A stretch of DNA of 64,000 nt, taken from assembly GCF_900104745.1 (NCBI RefSeq), contig NZ_LT629732.1, positions 3,025,981 to 3,089,980 of the forward strand. Reading direction: 5' to 3'. A program made the translations under genes and the position numbers. The first letter of the stretch is position 1; each line of letters opens with the position of its first letter. Positions 62,862 through 64,000 of this stretch are shown here, piece after piece. The notes beneath the pieces were generated by a model. The model saw nothing but the letters and a program-made list of their open reading frames with translations, was not told the origin of the DNA and ran no database searches. The stretch comes from Actinopolymorpha singaporensis. GTDB taxonomy: Bacteria > Actinomycetota > Actinomycetes > Propionibacteriales > Actinopolymorphaceae.

Positions 62862-64000
62862 ATGAAGCTCGAACTCCGCGGGCTCACCAAACGGTTCGGT
62901 TCGCTCGTCGCCAACGACCACATCGACCTGACGTTCGAGTCCGGGCGGATCCACTGTCTGCTCGGCGAGAACGGCGCCGGCAAGAGCACGTTGATGAACA
63001 TGCTCTTCGGGCTGCTGCGCCCCGACGAGGGCCAGGTGCTCGTCGACGACACCCCGGTGTCCTTCGGCTCACCCGGTGAGGCGATCGCGGCCGGCATCGG
63101 GATGGTCCACCAGCACTTCATGCTGGTCCCCGTCTTCACCGTCGCCGAGAACGTCGTCCTGGGCCGCGAACGCACCCGCGGCCTCGGCCTGCTCGACCAG
63201 CGGGCGGCCCGCTCCCTTGTGCGCGACCTGTCGGAGCGCTACGGCCTGGCCGTGGACCCCGACGCGCGGGTGGAGGACCTCCCGGTCGGTGTGCAGCAGC
63301 GGGTGGAGATCCTCAAGGCGCTGGCCAACGAGGCCAAGGTGCTGATCCTCGACGAACCCACCGCGGTGCTCACCCCGCAGGAGATCGACGAGCTGATCGA
63401 GGTGATGCGCGCGCTCCGGGAGAACGGCACGACGGTGGTCTTCATCACCCACAAGCTCAAGGAGGTGCGGGCGATCGCGGACACGATCACGGTGATCCGC
63501 CGCGGGTCCGTGGTCGGCACGGTCGCACCGGACGCCTCCGAGGCCGAACTCGCCGAGCTGATGGTCGGCCGACCGGTGCAACTCCAGGTTGACAAGGCGC
63601 CGGCCACCCCGGCCGAGCCCAAGCTGACGGTGAAGGACCTGAGCGTCGTGGACGGCCAAGGCCTGGTCGCGGTCGACGACGTGTCGTTCGACGTGCATGG
63701 CGGGGAGATCCTCGGTATCGCCGGCGTCCAGGGCAACGGCCAGACCGAGCTCGTCCAGGCACTGGTCGGGCTGGTCGACGTGGCCGCCGGGTCGGTACGC
63801 CTGGGCGGCAGGGAACTCGTCGGTACGACACCACGCCAGCACCTCGCCGCCGGGATCGGCTACATCCCGGAGGACCGCTCCCACGACGGGTTCGTCGGCT
63901 CGTTCTCGGTGGCTGAGAACCTCATCCTGGACCTCTTCCGCGGTGCGCCGTTCGCGCGCAGGGGATCGCTGTCCCAGACCGCCGTACGGGAGAACGCCGA
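62862..64000 (+). CDS. ABC transporter ATP-binding protein, nucleoside/BMP type (partial, runs off the end)
   Basis: The first 379 codons of a double-ATPase protein, normally about 500 residues. Domain 1 has Walker A LLGENGAGKST, the Q-loop MVHQHFMLV, signature LPVGVQQRVEILKAL and Walker B VLILDEPTAVL. Domain 2 begins near residue 250, with its P-loop position reading GIAGVQGNGQTELVQ, degenerate as usual in this family, and GYIPEDRSHDGFVGSFSVAEN. ATG 62862 has GGAG 7 nt upstream. It energises uptake of the ligand bound by the lipoprotein before it; permease genes should follow outside the window. Confidence 0.93.
   Translation, partial: MKLELRGLTKRFGSLVANDHIDLTFESGRIHCLLGENGAGKSTLMNMLFGLLRPDEGQVLVDDTPVSFGSPGEAIAAGIGMVHQHFMLVPVFTVAENVVLGRERTRGLGLLDQRAARSLVRDLSERYGLAVDPDARVEDLPVGVQQRVEILKALANEAKVLILDEPTAVLTPQEIDELIEVMRALRENGTTVVFITHKLKEVRAIADTITVIRRGSVVGTVAPDASEAELAELMVGRPVQLQVDKAPATPAEPKLTVKDLSVVDGQGLVAVDDVSFDVHGGEILGIAGVQGNGQTELVQALVGLVDVAAGSVRLGGRELVGTTPRQHLAAGIGYIPEDRSHDGFVGSFSVAENLILDLFRGAPFARRGSLSQTAVRENA

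Overview
The window is chromosomal DNA from a high-GC actinobacterium. The evidence is a very strong third-position G+C bias, GTG/TTG/CTG starts, many leaderless starts, PspC-type membrane proteins, a DUF6350-purN-purH block, an LDH-like malate dehydrogenase and an SCO4848-type membrane protein beside a D,D-carboxypeptidase. From memory, without a search, the gene order resembles the Streptomyces core region running from guaA through pcrA, sucCD, purNH, mdh and trpS to dacC. The genus cannot be fixed from sequence alone; a member of the Propionibacteriales or Streptomycetales is plausible. I see no tRNA, rRNA, CRISPR array, insertion sequence or prophage.

Layout. 0-4.2 kb: the start of an RND-type efflux pump diverges from a MarR regulator, followed by a succinate-semialdehyde dehydrogenase and a GMC oxidoreductase. 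4.2-8 kb (minus strand): a small lipoprotein and an FtsX-type permease with its ATPase. 8.2-11.9 kb: guaA, a zinc alcohol dehydrogenase and a glutathionyl-hydroquinone-reductase-like protein, closed by a strong terminator. 11.9-16.4 kb: an envelope-stress module of PspC proteins diverging from a PspC-histidine kinase and its LuxR-type response regulator. 16.5-21.7 kb: a small membrane protein behind a palindromic operator, a PIG-L deacetylase, a polysaccharide deacetylase and an orphan ABC solute-binding lipoprotein. 21.7-26 kb: a gamma-carbonic-anhydrase-like protein, PcrA helicase and an M23 peptidase.

26-40.4 kb is a central-metabolism backbone: a free-standing B12-binding mutase subunit, sucC-sucD, an ECF sigma factor with an overlapping membrane partner, DUF6350, purN-purH, a DUF3017 protein, mdh and icd. 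folD is missing from its usual place between purH and mdh.

40.9-48.9 kb (minus strand) is the most distinctive part. It is a compact probable operon, galT-galE-galK-formylglycine-generating enzyme-phosphodiesterase-acid-sugar dehydratase-sulfatase. It joins the Leloir pathway to a Cys-type sulfatase, the enzyme that activates such sulfatases, and an enolase-superfamily dehydratase, which suggests use of a sulfated galactose-containing compound.

49-64 kb returns to core genes: a CorC/HlyC protein behind a possible leader peptide, trpS, a 2'-5' RNA ligase-like protein, a YihY protein, dacC, a threonine dehydratase-like enzyme, a regulator translationally coupled to a mutase catalytic subunit without a B12 domain, an M20 amidohydrolase, and the first two genes of a BMP-type nucleoside/lipoprotein ABC importer that runs off the end. 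The mutase at 58.3 kb and the B12 subunit at 26.3 kb probably form one split enzyme. Its substrate-binding residues match methylmalonyl-CoA mutase rather than isobutyryl-CoA mutase.
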